64,000 nt of DNA from Flavobacterium sp. (GCF_027484205.1 NZ_JAIXUB010000009.1:62001-126000); one strand, 5' to 3'; positions 44,457 through 54,621 are shown, counted from the stretch's first letter. Numbers and translations: made by a program. Notes: generated from the letters alone by a model not told the origin.

Positions 44457-45235
44457 ACTCTTTTTAAAAACTCACCCAAAACAACCAACAATTCTTCCTT
44501 ATTTTCAATATGGCTCATGTGTCCGTCTGGGAAAGTGTGCAGTTTTACGTTGGTTCCCTCAATTTGGTCAATATTTTCATCGTAATTCAAAACGGGATCT
44601 TCTTTTCCTAAAATCAACAGCATTGGATAAGAAGCAAAATGCAAAATAACTTCTCTATCTTTTCTAATTTTCATTCCTTCTTGACAAGCAACAATTCCTT
44701 GAAGTGGCGTTTTTAAAGCTTCCAACTTTACATATTCAATTTCATCCAAAAAGATTTCACGATTTTTCTCACTGAATAAATTCGCAACACTCATTCGAAT
44801 ACAAGCCACATAATTTTTCTTAACTGCAATAATCGCTCGGTCACGATTGGCTTTTCGTTCGTCGCTATCAGCTCTTGAAGTGGAGTTTAAAAGCACCAAA
44901 CCTTTCATAGCATCTGGATACAATTCGGCGAAAGCCAACGCAATATAACCGCCCATAGAATGACCAACCAAAACCGCTTTTCTAATTTTCAATTCGTGCA
45001 AAACGTGATGCACCATATCGGCTTGATCTTCCATAGAATGAACGTAACCTAAGCATTCTGTTTGTCCATGACCTAATAAATCAATAGCAATAACGCGGTG
45101 TTTCTTTGAAAACTCTGGCACAAAAGCATTCCACATTTCTTTATTTTCATAAAAACCATGCAATAAAACTACAACCGTACCTTTTCCTTGGTCGGTGTAT
45201 GTGATTTTGGTGTTTTTAAAGATGGTGATTTTCAT
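44453..45235 (-). CDS. Alpha/beta hydrolase
   Basis: The 260-residue alpha/beta-fold hydrolase has the oxyanion segment VVLLHGFYENKEMW, the nucleophile elbow LVGHSMGGYIALAF (Ser), an Asp in LILGKEDPVLNYD, and a His in DGHMSHIENKEELL. The complete triad suggests an active esterase, lipase or C-C hydrolase; the substrate is unknown. It converges on the AddB-like gene across an inverted repeat and diverges from AbiH. Confidence 0.92.
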   Translation of the reverse strand: MKITIFKNTKITYTDQGKGTVVVLLHGFYENKEMWNAFVPEFSKKHRVIAIDLLGHGQTECLGYVHSMEDQADMVHHVLHELKIRKAVLVGHSMGGYIALAFAELYPDAMKGLVLLNSTSRADSDERKANRDRAIIAVKKNYVACIRMSVANLFSEKNREIFLDEIEYVKLEALKTPLQGIVACQEGMKIRKDREVILHFASYPMLLILGKEDPVLNYDENIDQIEGTNVKLHTFPDGHMSHIENKEELLVVLGEFLKRV

Positions 45236-45313
45236 TGGTGCAAAACTATAACTTTAATTTTTTTTGAAACACAAAAGTCACAAAAGAATGTAAAACAATT
45301 ATCGTTAATAACT

Positions 45314-45348
45314 TTTGTACCTTTTATGCTTGAAAATAAATATATTTG
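45314..45348 (+). promoter_or_regulatory. Putative promoter of abiH-like gene
   Basis: TTTG at 45314-45317 and TATATTTG at 45341-45348, spaced 23 nt, slightly long. The leader would be short (about 13 nt). Confidence 0.45.
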
Positions 45349-45367
45349 AGAAACAGATTTTAGAAGT

Positions 45368-46579
45368 ATGAATAGATTAGTTATCATTGGAAACGGATTT
45401 GATTTGGCGCATGGACTACCAACTAGTTATAGAGATTTTATTGATGATTTTTGGAAAAGCATTATTAGTAATTATGATAATAAGAAAGTTTGGTTATACG
45501 AAAGTGAAATCATTACTATTCAAATTGAATTGACTTGGCAAAATTTTGAAGTTATTGGTGAAAGTATAAAACAAATTAATACTTATTTTGAATTGGTTAA
45601 ATTTGTCAATACTTATTCTTCAGGTTTTAATCCATATCAACGTTCAGATAAAAATGATTCATACATAAAGTTTCATAATAAATTTTTTGAAACAATTTGC
45701 AGCAAAATGTCCATAGAAAACTGGGTCGATATAGAGAATGAATATTATTTTCAATTAATTGATTTACTCTTACCTAAAGTTATAGCATTTATCCCAAAAG
45801 AAAAAAAGGAAAAAGAAATAACTATTCTTAATCGTGAATTTGAAGAAATCAAAAAATTGTTAAGTGAGTATTTAATGAATAAAATTGATTATGCAAAGTC
45901 ATTTAACCAAAAAGAGATTAAAGATTTCTTAAATATTTTAGATGATGACAACTATTCCTTTACAGAATTTGATAAGTTTTTTGATGAATTCCCACCAAAA
46001 ATTCATAACAGAATCAAAGAAGAACATGTTAGATTGATGAAAACAAAAATAGAAATCCCGAAATTCTTCTTAAATTTTAATTACACATATACGTTAGCTC
46101 TTTATTTACAAAAGTTAAATTTAAAAAGTAATCGAATGAATCAAATTCATGGGAAAATAGATGACGAAGCCAATCCAATTAATTTTGGCTTTGGTGATGA
46201 AATGGATAAGAATTATCAAAAAATAGAAGAGAAAAACGATAATGAATATTTAAGAAATATAAAGTCTTTTCAGTATCTTCATACACCTAACTATAAAAAT
46301 CTTTTAGATTTAATTGATAGTGAAATATTTCAAGTATTTATTTTGGGACATTCATGTGGATTGTCTGATAGAATTCTGTTAAATACAATTTTTGAGCATG
46401 AAAATTGTTGCTCAATCAAAGTTTTTTATCATCAAAAAAATGACGGTTTAGATAATTATACAGAAATCATTCAAAACATTTCTCGCCATTTCAATAAGAA
46501 GAAATTAATGAGAGAAAAAATTGTAAACAAAACATTGTGTCAACCTTTACCGCAAATTCAATTACCCAAGAAAGCATAG
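45368..46579 (+). CDS. AbiH-family abortive infection (phage defence) protein
   Basis: The 403-residue protein opens with NRLVIIGNGFDLAHGLPTSY, the AbiH signature: a glycine-rich, nucleotide-binding-like start. Later blocks are also family-like: FLNFNYTYTL, QIHGKID, NFGFGDEMD and VFILGHSCGLSDR. AbiH was described as a single-gene system that aborts phage infection in Lactococcus; its mechanism is not settled. It stands alone between housekeeping genes, with an intergenic palindrome right after it, so it may be a transferred cassette. No partner gene or mobile element is seen. Confidence 0.88.
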   Translation: MNRLVIIGNGFDLAHGLPTSYRDFIDDFWKSIISNYDNKKVWLYESEIITIQIELTWQNFEVIGESIKQINTYFELVKFVNTYSSGFNPYQRSDKNDSYIKFHNKFFETICSKMSIENWVDIENEYYFQLIDLLLPKVIAFIPKEKKEKEITILNREFEEIKKLLSEYLMNKIDYAKSFNQKEIKDFLNILDDDNYSFTEFDKFFDEFPPKIHNRIKEEHVRLMKTKIEIPKFFLNFNYTYTLALYLQKLNLKSNRMNQIHGKIDDEANPINFGFGDEMDKNYQKIEEKNDNEYLRNIKSFQYLHTPNYKNLLDLIDSEIFQVFILGHSCGLSDRILLNTIFEHENCCSIKVFYHQKNDGLDNYTEIIQNISRHFNKKKLMREKIVNKTLCQPLPQIQLPKKA

Positions 46580-46581
46580 TT

Positions 46582-46660
46582 TTGTCATTTCGTCTCGTCT
46601 TTTTTGACGAGAGAGAAATCACACAAAATAATCGAAAGTGATATTCCTTCGGAATGACAA
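46582..46660. repeat. Nested palindrome downstream of AbiH
   Basis: Outer arms TTGTCATTTCG (46582-46592) and CGGAATGACAA (46650-46660) pair with one wobble, and an inner perfect hairpin TCTCGTC/GACGAGA lies at 46593-46612. The form is like the dispersed GTCATTTCG...GGAATGAC elements of Bacteroidota intergenic regions. Confidence 0.7.
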
Positions 46661-46670
46661 CTAGGAACAT

Positions 46671-46698
46671 AAAAAAACGGCTCACTTTCGCAAACCGT
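46671..46698 (-). terminator. Terminator of pepP
   Basis: On the minus strand ACGGTTTGC pairs with GTGAGCCGT (with wobbles) around GAAA, followed by seven T. It lies 35 nt after the pepP stop. Confidence 0.75.
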
Positions 46699-46732
46699 CT
46701 TTTCTCTTTCTTCTTGTATCTATTTTCTAAAA

Positions 46733-48025
46733 CTAACTATTCATTAAACTTTCAATTTCCTCCACTTCAATAGGAATATTACGCATCAAGTTGAACGCTT
46801 CACCTTTTTCCTGAATCACCATATCGTCTTCAATACGAATTCCGAAACCTTCTGCCGGAATGTAAATTCCTGGCTCAACAGTGAATACCATATTGGCTTG
46901 CATTGGTTCGTGTAATAATCCGTAATCGTGTGTGTCTAATCCCATGTGGTGCGACGTTCCGTGCATGAAATATTTTTTGTATGCTGGCCAATCTGGATTT
47001 TCGTTTTGAACATCGGCTTTGTCAATCAATCCCAAACCTAGAAGTTCAGAAGTCATGATTTTACCAACTTCTACATGATATTGTTTCCACAAAGTTCCAG
47101 GAACTAACATTTTTGTAGCTTCATTTTTTACACGTAAAACCGCATTATATACTTCTTTTTGTCTCTCAGAAAAACGTCCTGAAACTGGAACCATTCGCGT
47201 CATATCACTTGAATAATTTGCGTATTCTGCACCAACATCAAGCAAAATTAAATCGCCTGGATTACATTGTTGGTTGTTTTCAATGTAATGCAACACATTC
47301 GCATTATTACCCGAAGCAATAATTGGTGTGTAAGCAAAACCTTTGGAACGATTTCTTAAAAATTCATGTGCAAATTCGGCTTCAATTTCATATTCCATTA
47401 CGTTTGGTTTTACGAAATTCAAAATTCTACGAAAACCTTTTTCAGTGATATTACAAGCTTCTTGAATTAAATCCAATTCTTCGCTTTCTTTCACAGAACG
47501 AATTCTTTGCAAAATTGGGTTCGATTTTTCCACTTTATGCGCAGGATAATTTTCTTTCCACCATTTAATAAAACGTGCTTCACGAGTTTCGGTTTCAATC
47601 ACCGCACGATAATGTTCGTTAGTGTTGATGTAAATGGTTTCGGCATAAGTCATCACTTCTTTCAACGTTTTATGAAAATCTTGCAACCAAATCACACTTT
47701 TAATTCCCGCAACTTGAAAAGCTCTTTCTTTAGTAAGTTTTTCGCCTTCCCAAATTGCGATGTGCTCGTTAGTTTCTTTCAGAAATAAAATCTCTTTTAA
47801 ATTTTCATATGGCGCATCTGGAAAAAGCAACAAAATACTTTCTTCTTGATCAACGCCAGATAAATAAAAAATATCACGATGTTGTGCAAATGGCAAAGTA
47901 GAATCGGCAGAAACAGGGTAAATATCGTTCGAATTAAAAACGGCAACACTATTAGGTTTCATTTGTGCCGTGAATTTTGCTCTGTTTTTAATAAACAAAT
48001 CACGGTCTATTTGATGGTATTTCAT
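46733..48025 (-). CDS. pepP: Aminopeptidase P family (Xaa-Pro) metallopeptidase
   Basis: The 430-residue M24B enzyme removes N-terminal residues preceding proline. The N-terminal domain contains FLSGVDQEES-like sequence (FYLSGVDQ). The catalytic pita-bread domain has metal ligands in LLDVGAEYANYSSDMTR (Asp, Asp), HGTSHHMGLDTHD (His), FTVEPGIY (Glu) and IRIEDDM (Glu). Length is typical of PepP. It is cytoplasmic, with no signal peptide, and is transcribed alone. Confidence 0.95.
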   Translation of the reverse strand: MKYHQIDRDLFIKNRAKFTAQMKPNSVAVFNSNDIYPVSADSTLPFAQHRDIFYLSGVDQEESILLLFPDAPYENLKEILFLKETNEHIAIWEGEKLTKERAFQVAGIKSVIWLQDFHKTLKEVMTYAETIYINTNEHYRAVIETETREARFIKWWKENYPAHKVEKSNPILQRIRSVKESEELDLIQEACNITEKGFRRILNFVKPNVMEYEIEAEFAHEFLRNRSKGFAYTPIIASGNNANVLHYIENNQQCNPGDLILLDVGAEYANYSSDMTRMVPVSGRFSERQKEVYNAVLRVKNEATKMLVPGTLWKQYHVEVGKIMTSELLGLGLIDKADVQNENPDWPAYKKYFMHGTSHHMGLDTHDYGLLHEPMQANMVFTVEPGIYIPAEGFGIRIEDDMVIQEKGEAFNLMRNIPIEVEEIESLMNS

Positions 48026-48214
48026 ATGTAAGTTTTTATTGTTTTTTAATGGTCATATGCAATTGCCTGAAGGCTCATGTCATTTTATTTACCAAAATTA
48101 CGCAAACTATCTTTTCAATGTGTAGCCAAATGGCGTTATTTTCAACTTCAATGTCAAAAGCAAAAATCAACTTCAATTTTTAAAATTTCTCCAATCTGTG
48201 TTCCAAATAAAAAA

Positions 48215-48810
48215 CTATAAGATGTTTTTACGAATACGACTCATATGACGCGATGAAATCCCGAGAAAAGAGGATAAATAATGCAACGGAACTTCTTGCA
48301 GTAATTTAGGTTCGGTTGCCAATAGTTTTTTGTAACGTTCTTCAGGTGTTAATGTTAGCAAATCAATTCGGTAATCATCAATTAAGCAAATTTGTTTTTC
48401 AATAACATTGTAATAAAATTGATGAAATGCTTTATTGTTTTCAATTAAATCTTTGAAGGTTTTTAAATCTACAATCCATAGTTTACTATCGGCAATGGCT
48501 TTGATGCTCTTTCTTGATGGTTTTCCAAATAAAAAACTGCTTAACGAAGAAGTAACCGAATTTCTCAAAGCTAAATACGTCGTTTTTTCCTCGTCTAAAA
48601 CTTCAATCGAATGTTGTAAAATGCCGCTTTCTACAAAACAAAAATGTTGACAAATTTCTCCCTCTTTTGCAAAGAATTCGTTTTTTTAAGATGTAATATT
48701 TGAAACGTTTCTCTAGCTTTAACAATCAATTCTTGCATGTAATCATCTTTTACATCAATAAATTGACATAAATAATCAAGAAAAGTATCGTTCGATTTTG
48801 AAACTGACAT
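48215..48810 (-). pseudogene. Crp/Fnr-family regulator interrupted by a one-base frameshift
   Basis: Reading from the ATG at 48810 gives 59 residues (MSVSKSNDTF...) and then a stop at 48631-48633. If one A is added to the seven-A run (T at 48681-48687), the frame continues through KEGEICQHFCFVESGIL into the tracked ORF. The result is one protein of about 198 residues with a cyclic-nucleotide-binding fold and a C-terminal HTH (LSSFLGISSRHMSRIRKNI). The gene is either broken, mis-sequenced at the homopolymer, or expressed by slippage on A7. The tracked 117-residue ORF is only its C-terminal part. Confidence 0.85.
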
Positions 48811-48887
48811 CTATAAAAGTTTCAACAAAAATATCCAAATAGTTTTCAACTCAGATTAAAATCTATATTTTTATAAAAAATTTCATA

Positions 48888-49739
48888 ATGAGAACTAAAT
48901 TTTTGTTACTACTTCTTCTTTTTGTAGCTTGTCTTCAAGCACAAGATAAAAAAGCCTATCAATTATTTGATAAAAATGGAAAGAAAGTATCTTATGATAA
49001 ATTATTAAAAGCATCTTTGAAAACACAAGTTGTTCTTTTTGGAGAATATCATAATAATTCGGTGGCGCATTGGTTACAACTTGAATTAACTAAAGATGTT
49101 GCTGCACAAACAAAAGTTGTTCTCGGTGCAGAAATGATTGAAGCCGACAATCAAACACAATTAAACCAATACTTAAAAGGTGAAATCGATCAAAGAAAAT
49201 TAGATTCCACTGCACGACTTTGGAAAAATCATCCCACAGATTACAAACCTTTAGTTGATTTTGCAAAAGAAAATAAATTTGATTTCATAGCCACAAACAT
49301 TCCAAGGCGTTATGCTTCGATGGTATTCAAAAAAGGATTAGAAGAACTTCAAACTCTAAAAGATGAAGAGAAATCATGGATAGCACCTTTACCAATTGAA
49401 TTTGACATCAATCTTCCTGGATATCAAGGAATGATGAACATGCAAGGCGGACATGCTGGCGACAAAATGCCAAAAGCTCAAGCCATAAAAGATGCAACAA
49501 TGGCCTATTTTATCAATAAGAATTTAGCATCAAACTCTGTTTTCATTCATTACAACGGAACCTATCATTCCGATAACTTTGAAGGAATCAATTGGTATTT
49601 AAAAAAATACAATCCAACAATTGAAATTGTAACCATTTCGTGTGTAGAACAAAAAGACGTATCTAAATTAGAGAAAGAAAATTACAATAAAGCCAACTTC
49701 ATTCTCGTTATAGATGAAGATGTAACAAAAACGTATTAA
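48888..49739 (+). CDS. ChaN-family (haem-binding, iron-regulated) exported protein
   Basis: The 283-residue protein has a signal peptide (LLLLLLFVACLQAQ). Its domain matches ChaN/PF04187: VVLFGEYHNNSVAHWLQLEL at the start, VVLGAEMIEADNQ, FIATNIPRRYASMV and VFIHYNGTYHSDNFEG at the end. ChaN-like proteins bind haem in dimers and are linked to iron uptake, though catalysis is also debated. It faces away from the broken Crp/Fnr gene; a regulatory link is possible but untested. Confidence 0.85.
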   Translation: MRTKFLLLLLLFVACLQAQDKKAYQLFDKNGKKVSYDKLLKASLKTQVVLFGEYHNNSVAHWLQLELTKDVAAQTKVVLGAEMIEADNQTQLNQYLKGEIDQRKLDSTARLWKNHPTDYKPLVDFAKENKFDFIATNIPRRYASMVFKKGLEELQTLKDEEKSWIAPLPIEFDINLPGYQGMMNMQGGHAGDKMPKAQAIKDATMAYFINKNLASNSVFIHYNGTYHSDNFEGINWYLKKYNPTIEIVTISCVEQKDVSKLEKENYNKANFILVIDEDVTKTY

Positions 49740-49792
49740 AATCGTCTAATTTATTTGAAACGAATGGTCTGCGCATTTTTGCAATCCATTTT

Positions 49793-49860
49793 CCCGCTTT
49801 TCTCTGCAATCTTTTCTTTTTTTAAAAGAAAAAAAGAAAAGGATTTCCGTTATAATCGGG
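49793..49860. repeat. Imperfect palindrome with A/T-rich centre
   Basis: Outer CCCG (49793) and CGGG (49860) flank ATCTTTT and AAAAGGATT. The centre is a 13-bp T-rich stem starting CTTTTC, paired with its A-rich complement. It resembles dispersed intergenic elements with AATC-TTTT...AAAAGGATTTCCG in flavobacteria. Confidence 0.6.
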
Positions 49861-49881
49861 GTTATTTAATAAACTATCCAT

Positions 49882-50748
49882 ATGAAAAAATTAGTATTAA
49901 TAGCACTTGTTTTAATAGTAACTGTCTCGTTCTTTTCATGTTCAAAAGATGAAACAGAAGAACCAATGCTAATTGTTAAATTTCAATTTGACAAAAATCA
50001 AGTTCGATTAAATAATCTTGGACAACCGTCAACTGTTGCTGTGGGAAATGCTGCACAATCACCTGATTTTAATTCAATTTCCGCTCATTATTTAGAATTT
50101 GCACCTTCAGCTACAACTCAATTAGGTCAAGGCGAAGTTATTTATCACGCTCCAGAAACTACACTTGGTGGAAGCACCGCTATTGATTTTTCAAAAGCCA
50201 TTATATCTGAAGAAGGCGAAACATTCTTGAAAATACCTTTAAGTCAAATTCAATCAGGAAATTATGAATGGCTAAGAGTTTCATTAGCGTATCAGAATTA
50301 CGAAATAAAAGTTAGAAGTCAAGGTGTCGATTACACAGGAACACTTGCAAGTTTTGTAGGTTACAATACATATATTGGTGAACATTCTATTAAGAATACA
50401 ACTTTTCCAGTTAACGCAAATAAACTTCAAGGATATTGGGCTTTCGCTTTAAACGACCAACCTTATTCAACATCTGGACAAGCGCCAGCAGGAGCAACAA
50501 CGGTTCCAAATCCAATAGCTTCAACTTCACCAATTCCTGCCGGTTCATGTGTTGTAACAGGAAAATTTCCAACAAACTTAGTTATTACTGGAAATGAAAC
50601 CAGAGATATTATAATAACACTTTCACTTTCCATAAACAACAGTTTTGAGTGGCACGAAGTAATTCAAGATGGTAAATATGAACCATCTGAAGGAGAAAAT
50701 GTTGTTGATATGGGTTTAAGAGGATTGATTCCTACCTATGTAAAATAG
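49882..50748 (+). CDS. Predicted lipoprotein of unknown function
   Basis: The 288-residue protein has a lipoprotein signal ending SFFSC at about residue 20, then an acidic spacer. A beta-rich domain follows, with MLIVKFQFDKNQVRLNN near the start, LSQIQSGNYEWLRVSLAYQ in the middle, and ITLSLSINNSFEWHE near the end. I do not recognise the family. The spacing suggests it is independent of the ChaN-like gene. It is probably attached to the outer membrane or exposed in the periplasm. Confidence 0.75.
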   Translation: MKKLVLIALVLIVTVSFFSCSKDETEEPMLIVKFQFDKNQVRLNNLGQPSTVAVGNAAQSPDFNSISAHYLEFAPSATTQLGQGEVIYHAPETTLGGSTAIDFSKAIISEEGETFLKIPLSQIQSGNYEWLRVSLAYQNYEIKVRSQGVDYTGTLASFVGYNTYIGEHSIKNTTFPVNANKLQGYWAFALNDQPYSTSGQAPAGATTVPNPIASTSPIPAGSCVVTGKFPTNLVITGNETRDIIITLSLSINNSFEWHEVIQDGKYEPSEGENVVDMGLRGLIPTYVK

Positions 50749-50848
50749 TTTTGTTTAATCAAAACAACTAATTTTCATCTTTCTAACACTTTGAAAATCA
50801 ACAAGTGTTAAACTCACTTTAAATTCATTATAAATTACGACGAAAAGG

Positions 50849-50879
50849 TTGTAGTTAATATCAAATAGCTGTATTTTTG
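50849..50879 (+). promoter_or_regulatory. Promoter of sdhCAB
   Basis: TTG at 50849-50851, 20-nt spacing, TATTTTTG at 50872-50879; the start is near 50886, giving a 25-nt leader. Confidence 0.7.
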
Positions 50880-50910
50880 TTTGATTTTTTTAAATAAATT
50901 ATACAATCTT

Positions 50911-51762
50911 ATGGCAAAATCTGCATTCTTAAAGTCATCTATCGCAAAAAAATATTGGATGGCTCTTACGGGTTTATTTTTATGCTTGTTTTTGGCAGGA
51001 CATTTAGCTGGAAATCTACAATTGATTTTCAGTGACGCATTACACTTTAATCAATATGCGTTGTTTATGACTTCAAATCCAGCAGTTAAGTTATTATCTT
51101 ATGTAACTTACATTTCGATTCTTTTTCATGCTGTTGACGGAATTATGTTGACAATTCAAAACAAAAAAGCTAGACCAGTTGGTTATGCGAAAACAGATGG
51201 TTCTTCAAGTAGTTTAGCTTCTAGAAACATGGCTGTTTTAGGTACTTTGATTTTGGTTTTTATTGTGACACACATGGTTAACTTTTGGGCAGTAATGCAT
51301 TTTGATGAAAAAATGCCTTTACAAAAAATTACTGTTGAAGCTATGGGACAAAAGCAAGAATTATACTTAACCACAAATGGCGGATATCAACCAGTTGCTC
51401 AAACAGCAAATAGTTTAAGTGACGCAACAAAAATGGGATTGCCTACATACATTGAAAACAGAACAGAGTTCTTTAATACTCAAGCTAAAGTAAAAGTTGG
51501 TGAAGGTTATAAAGATTTACATAAAATTACGGTTGCATTTTTTAAAGATCCAAAATATGGTTTGATAGCTACAATTTTATATGTTTTAGCAATGGCAGTT
51601 TTATCTTTTCATTTGTTGCATGGTTTTCAAAGTGCATTTCAATCTTTAGGAATCAATAATAAGTTTACTCCGGCAATCAAAACTTTCGGGACAGCTTTTG
51701 CAATTATTGTTCCCTTACTTTTTGCTATAATTCCAGTTTACATTCACTTTTTCTTAAAATAA
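50911..51762 (+). CDS. sdhC: Succinate dehydrogenase cytochrome b subunit
   Basis: From the ATG at 50911 ([19 protein letters not shown]) the product is 283 residues with five predicted membrane helices. His residues in [24 protein letters not shown] and [10 protein letters not shown] are likely haem ligands. This is the single-subunit, two-haem anchor of the Bacteroidota-type complex. It binds quinone and anchors SdhAB. The tracked start at 50881 lies in the promoter region. It heads the sdhCAB operon. Confidence 0.95.
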   Translation: MAKSAFLKSSIAKKYWMALTGLFLCLFLAGHLAGNLQLIFSDALHFNQYALFMTSNPAVKLLSYVTYISILFHAVDGIMLTIQNKKARPVGYAKTDGSSSSLASRNMAVLGTLILVFIVTHMVNFWAVMHFDEKMPLQKITVEAMGQKQELYLTTNGGYQPVAQTANSLSDATKMGLPTYIENRTEFFNTQAKVKVGEGYKDLHKITVAFFKDPKYGLIATILYVLAMAVLSFHLLHGFQSAFQSLGINNKFTPAIKTFGTAFAIIVPLLFAIIPVYIHFFLK

Positions 51763-51781
51763 TCAACATCAGATATATATT

Positions 51782-53791
51782 ATGAAGTTAGATTCTAAAA
51801 TACCAGAAGGTCACATTTCTCAAAAATGGACTGATTATAAAGACCATTTAAAATTAGTTGCTCCAAACAATAGACCAAAAATCGACATTATAGTTGTTGG
51901 AACAGGTTTAGCAGGTGCATCAGCAGCCGCTTCACTTGGTGAAATGGGTTATAATGTTAAAGCTTTTTGCTTTCAAGATTCTCCACGTCGTGCGCACTCA
52001 ATTGCCGCACAAGGTGGAATAAACGCCGCAAAAAATTATCAAAATGACGGAGATAGTATTTTTAGATTATTCTATGATACTATCAAAGGTGGTGATTATA
52101 GAGCGCGTGAAGCAAACGTTCACCGTTTAGCCGAAGTTTCAGGAAACATTATCGACCAATGTGTTGCTCAAGGTGTTCCTTTTGCACGTGACTATGGTGG
52201 ATTGTTAGATAACCGTTCTTTTGGTGGTACTCAAGTTCAAAGAACTTTTTATGCTGCAGGACAAACGGGACAACAATTACTATTAGGTGCATATTCAGCT
52301 TTATCAAGACAAATCGGATTAGGACGTGTAAAAATGTATAATCGTCACGAAATGTTAGATTTAGTAAAAGTTGATGGTAAAGCTCGCGGAATTATAGCAC
52401 GTAACTTGGTAACAGGTGAATTAGAAAGACATTCGGCTCACGCAGTTGTTATTGCTTCTGGAGGTTATGGAAATGTTTATTTCCTTTCTACAAATGCAAT
52501 GGGAAGTAATGTTACAGCTGGTTGGAAAATACACAAACAAGGTGCTTTATTTGCTAATCCATGTTTTGTTCAAATTCACCCAACATGTATTCCAGTTCAC
52601 GGTACTAATCAGGCGAAATTGACTTTAATGTCAGAGTCTTTACGTAATTCAGGTCGTATTTGGGTTCCTAAGAAAAAAGAAGATGCTGAAGCAATTCGAG
52701 CAGGTAAATTAAAACCTACACAATTAGCTGAAGAAGATAGAGACTATTTCCTTGAAAGAAGATATCCAGCTTTTGGTAATCTTGTACCACGTGACGTAGC
52801 TTCTAGAGCAGCAAAAGAAAGATGTGATGCAGGACACGGAATTGAAGCTAACGATACTAACGAAGGAGTTTACTTAGATTTCTCTACAGAAATTCAAAAT
52901 AAAGGTAAACAAGCGGCTTATGCTCAAGGAAATCATAATCCTAGCGCTGAAGAAGTTACTAAATTAGGTAAAGCTTGGTTGGAAGAGAAATATGGTAACT
53001 TGTTTACTATGTATCAAAAAATTACGGATGAAAATCCATATGAAACTCCAATGAAGATTTATCCAGCAGTTCACTACACAATGGGTGGCGTTTGGGTTGA
53101 TTATAATTTGCAATCTACAATTCCAGGTTGTTTCGTTGCAGGTGAGGCAAATTTCTCTGATCATGGAGCAAACAGACTTGGAGCTTCTGCTTTAATGCAA
53201 GGTTTAGCCGATGGATATTTTGTCCTTCCATATACAGTTTCTAACTATTTGGCAGATGAAATCAGAACTGGTAAAATTTCTACAGATTTACCAGAATTCG
53301 CAGAAGCTGAAAATAGAGTTAAAGATTCTATCGATAAATTCTTAAATAATAAAGGTTCTAAATCAGTGGATCATTTCCACAAACGTTTAGGATTAATTAT
53401 GTGGAATAAAGTTGGTATGGGTAGAAACGAAGCTGGCTTAAAAGAAGCGATAGCACAAATCAGTGCTTTAAAGGAAGAATTCTACAGAGATGTAAATGTT
53501 CCAGGAAAAGCTGATGAGTTGAATCCTCAGTTAGAAAAAGCATTGCGTGTTGCAGATTTTATTGATTTAGGTCAATTAATGGCTATGGATGCTTTGCAAA
53601 GAAATGAATCTTGTGGAGGACATTTCCGTGAAGAATATCAAGATGCTGAAGGTGAAACACTTCGTGATGATGAAAACTTCTCTTTTGTTGGTGCTTGGGA
53701 ATATAAAGGTGATGATATTACTAAAGAAGAGCTTCACAAAGAAGAATTGAAATATGAGTTTATTAAAATAGCCGCAAGAAATTACAAATAA
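51782..53791 (+). CDS. sdhA: Succinate dehydrogenase/fumarate reductase flavoprotein subunit
   Basis: This 669-residue subunit oxidises succinate to fumarate. It has the FAD-binding Rossmann motif [12 protein letters not shown], the covalent-FAD histidine in [15 protein letters not shown], the substrate-binding [11 protein letters not shown] and the C-terminal capping region. It starts 19 nt after sdhC and is followed by sdhB after 7 nt. The protein is of the longer Bacteroidota/epsilon type, compatible with the two-haem anchor. Confidence 0.97.
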   Translation: MKLDSKIPEGHISQKWTDYKDHLKLVAPNNRPKIDIIVVGTGLAGASAAASLGEMGYNVKAFCFQDSPRRAHSIAAQGGINAAKNYQNDGDSIFRLFYDTIKGGDYRAREANVHRLAEVSGNIIDQCVAQGVPFARDYGGLLDNRSFGGTQVQRTFYAAGQTGQQLLLGAYSALSRQIGLGRVKMYNRHEMLDLVKVDGKARGIIARNLVTGELERHSAHAVVIASGGYGNVYFLSTNAMGSNVTAGWKIHKQGALFANPCFVQIHPTCIPVHGTNQAKLTLMSESLRNSGRIWVPKKKEDAEAIRAGKLKPTQLAEEDRDYFLERRYPAFGNLVPRDVASRAAKERCDAGHGIEANDTNEGVYLDFSTEIQNKGKQAAYAQGNHNPSAEEVTKLGKAWLEEKYGNLFTMYQKITDENPYETPMKIYPAVHYTMGGVWVDYNLQSTIPGCFVAGEANFSDHGANRLGASALMQGLADGYFVLPYTVSNYLADEIRTGKISTDLPEFAEAENRVKDSIDKFLNNKGSKSVDHFHKRLGLIMWNKVGMGRNEAGLKEAIAQISALKEEFYRDVNVPGKADELNPQLEKALRVADFIDLGQLMAMDALQRNESCGGHFREEYQDAEGETLRDDENFSFVGAWEYKGDDITKEELHKEELKYEFIKIAARNYK

Positions 53792-53798
53792 TAGAGTT

Positions 53799-54560
53799 AT
53801 GAGCGCAGCAAAAAATATAAATATTACCCTAAAAATTTGGCGTCAGAAAAACTCCAAAGCTAAAGGGAATTTAGAAACATACAAATTGAATGATGTTTCT
53901 ACAGCAAGTTCGTTTTTGGAAATGTTAGACCAATTGAACGAGCAATTAATTAATGACAATATTGAGCCAATTGCATTCGATCATGATTGTCGTGAAGGAA
54001 TTTGCGGTATGTGTTCTTTGTATATCAATGGTCGTGCACATGGTCCAGATACTGGTATTACAACTTGTCAATTGCACATGAGAATGTTCAAAGATGGTGA
54101 TACAATTTATGTTGAACCATGGAGAAGTAGAGCATTTCCAGTAATTAAAGATTTAGTTGTTGATAGGAGTGCTTTCGATAGAATTCAACAAGCTGGTGGA
54201 TTCGTATCTGTAAATACTTCGGGAAATACTATCGATGCTAATTCAATTCCTGTTCCAAAAGATGATGCAGATAAAGCATTTATGGCTGCAGCATGCATTG
54301 GTTGTGGCGCTTGTGTTGCAACTTGTAAAAATGGTTCTGCAATGCTATTCGTAGGTGCAAAAGTGTCGCAATATGCTTTATTACCACAAGGTAAAGTAGA
54401 AGCTACAAATCGTGTGTTAAATATGGTTCGTCAAATGGATGAAGAAGGTTTCGGTAATTGTACCAATACTGGAGCATGTGAAGTAGAATGTCCAAAAGGA
54501 ATTTCTCTTGAGAACATTGCTCGCATGAACCGTGAGTTTTTAAAAGCATCGGTTAAGTAA
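53799..54560 (+). CDS. sdhB: Succinate dehydrogenase/fumarate reductase iron-sulfur subunit
   Basis: The 253-residue subunit has three iron-sulfur centres. The 2Fe-2S is in CREGICGMC and a later Cys (TTCQLHM). The 4Fe-4S cluster is in [11 protein letters not shown], and the remaining cluster includes [16 protein letters not shown]. It passes electrons from SdhA to the anchor. It is the last gene of the operon and has a terminator 24 nt after the stop. Confidence 0.97.
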   Translation: MSAAKNINITLKIWRQKNSKAKGNLETYKLNDVSTASSFLEMLDQLNEQLINDNIEPIAFDHDCREGICGMCSLYINGRAHGPDTGITTCQLHMRMFKDGDTIYVEPWRSRAFPVIKDLVVDRSAFDRIQQAGGFVSVNTSGNTIDANSIPVPKDDADKAFMAAACIGCGACVATCKNGSAMLFVGAKVSQYALLPQGKVEATNRVLNMVRQMDEEGFGNCTNTGACEVECPKGISLENIARMNREFLKASVK

Positions 54561-54583
54561 TTCATTACTTTTTAAAATAATCT

Positions 54584-54618
54584 AAAACGCATTCATTAAT
54601 TTGGATGCGTTTTTTTTT
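54584..54618 (+). terminator. Terminator of sdhCAB
   Basis: AAAACGCATTC pairs with GGATGCGTTTT (one wobble) around an 8-nt loop, then a run of eight T. It separates sdhB from the convergent response regulator. Confidence 0.9.
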
Positions 54619-54621
54619 GGT

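Noticed and set aside
48888-49739. Lipoprotein status of the ChaN-like protein (FVAC)
   Set aside because: Phe at -3 is a poor lipobox and LQAQ gives a good signal peptidase I site, so only export is claimed.
49755-49952. 65-codon ORF between chaN-like and lipoprotein genes
   Set aside because: It runs through the intergenic palindrome and overlaps the lipoprotein start in another frame; no recognisable features.
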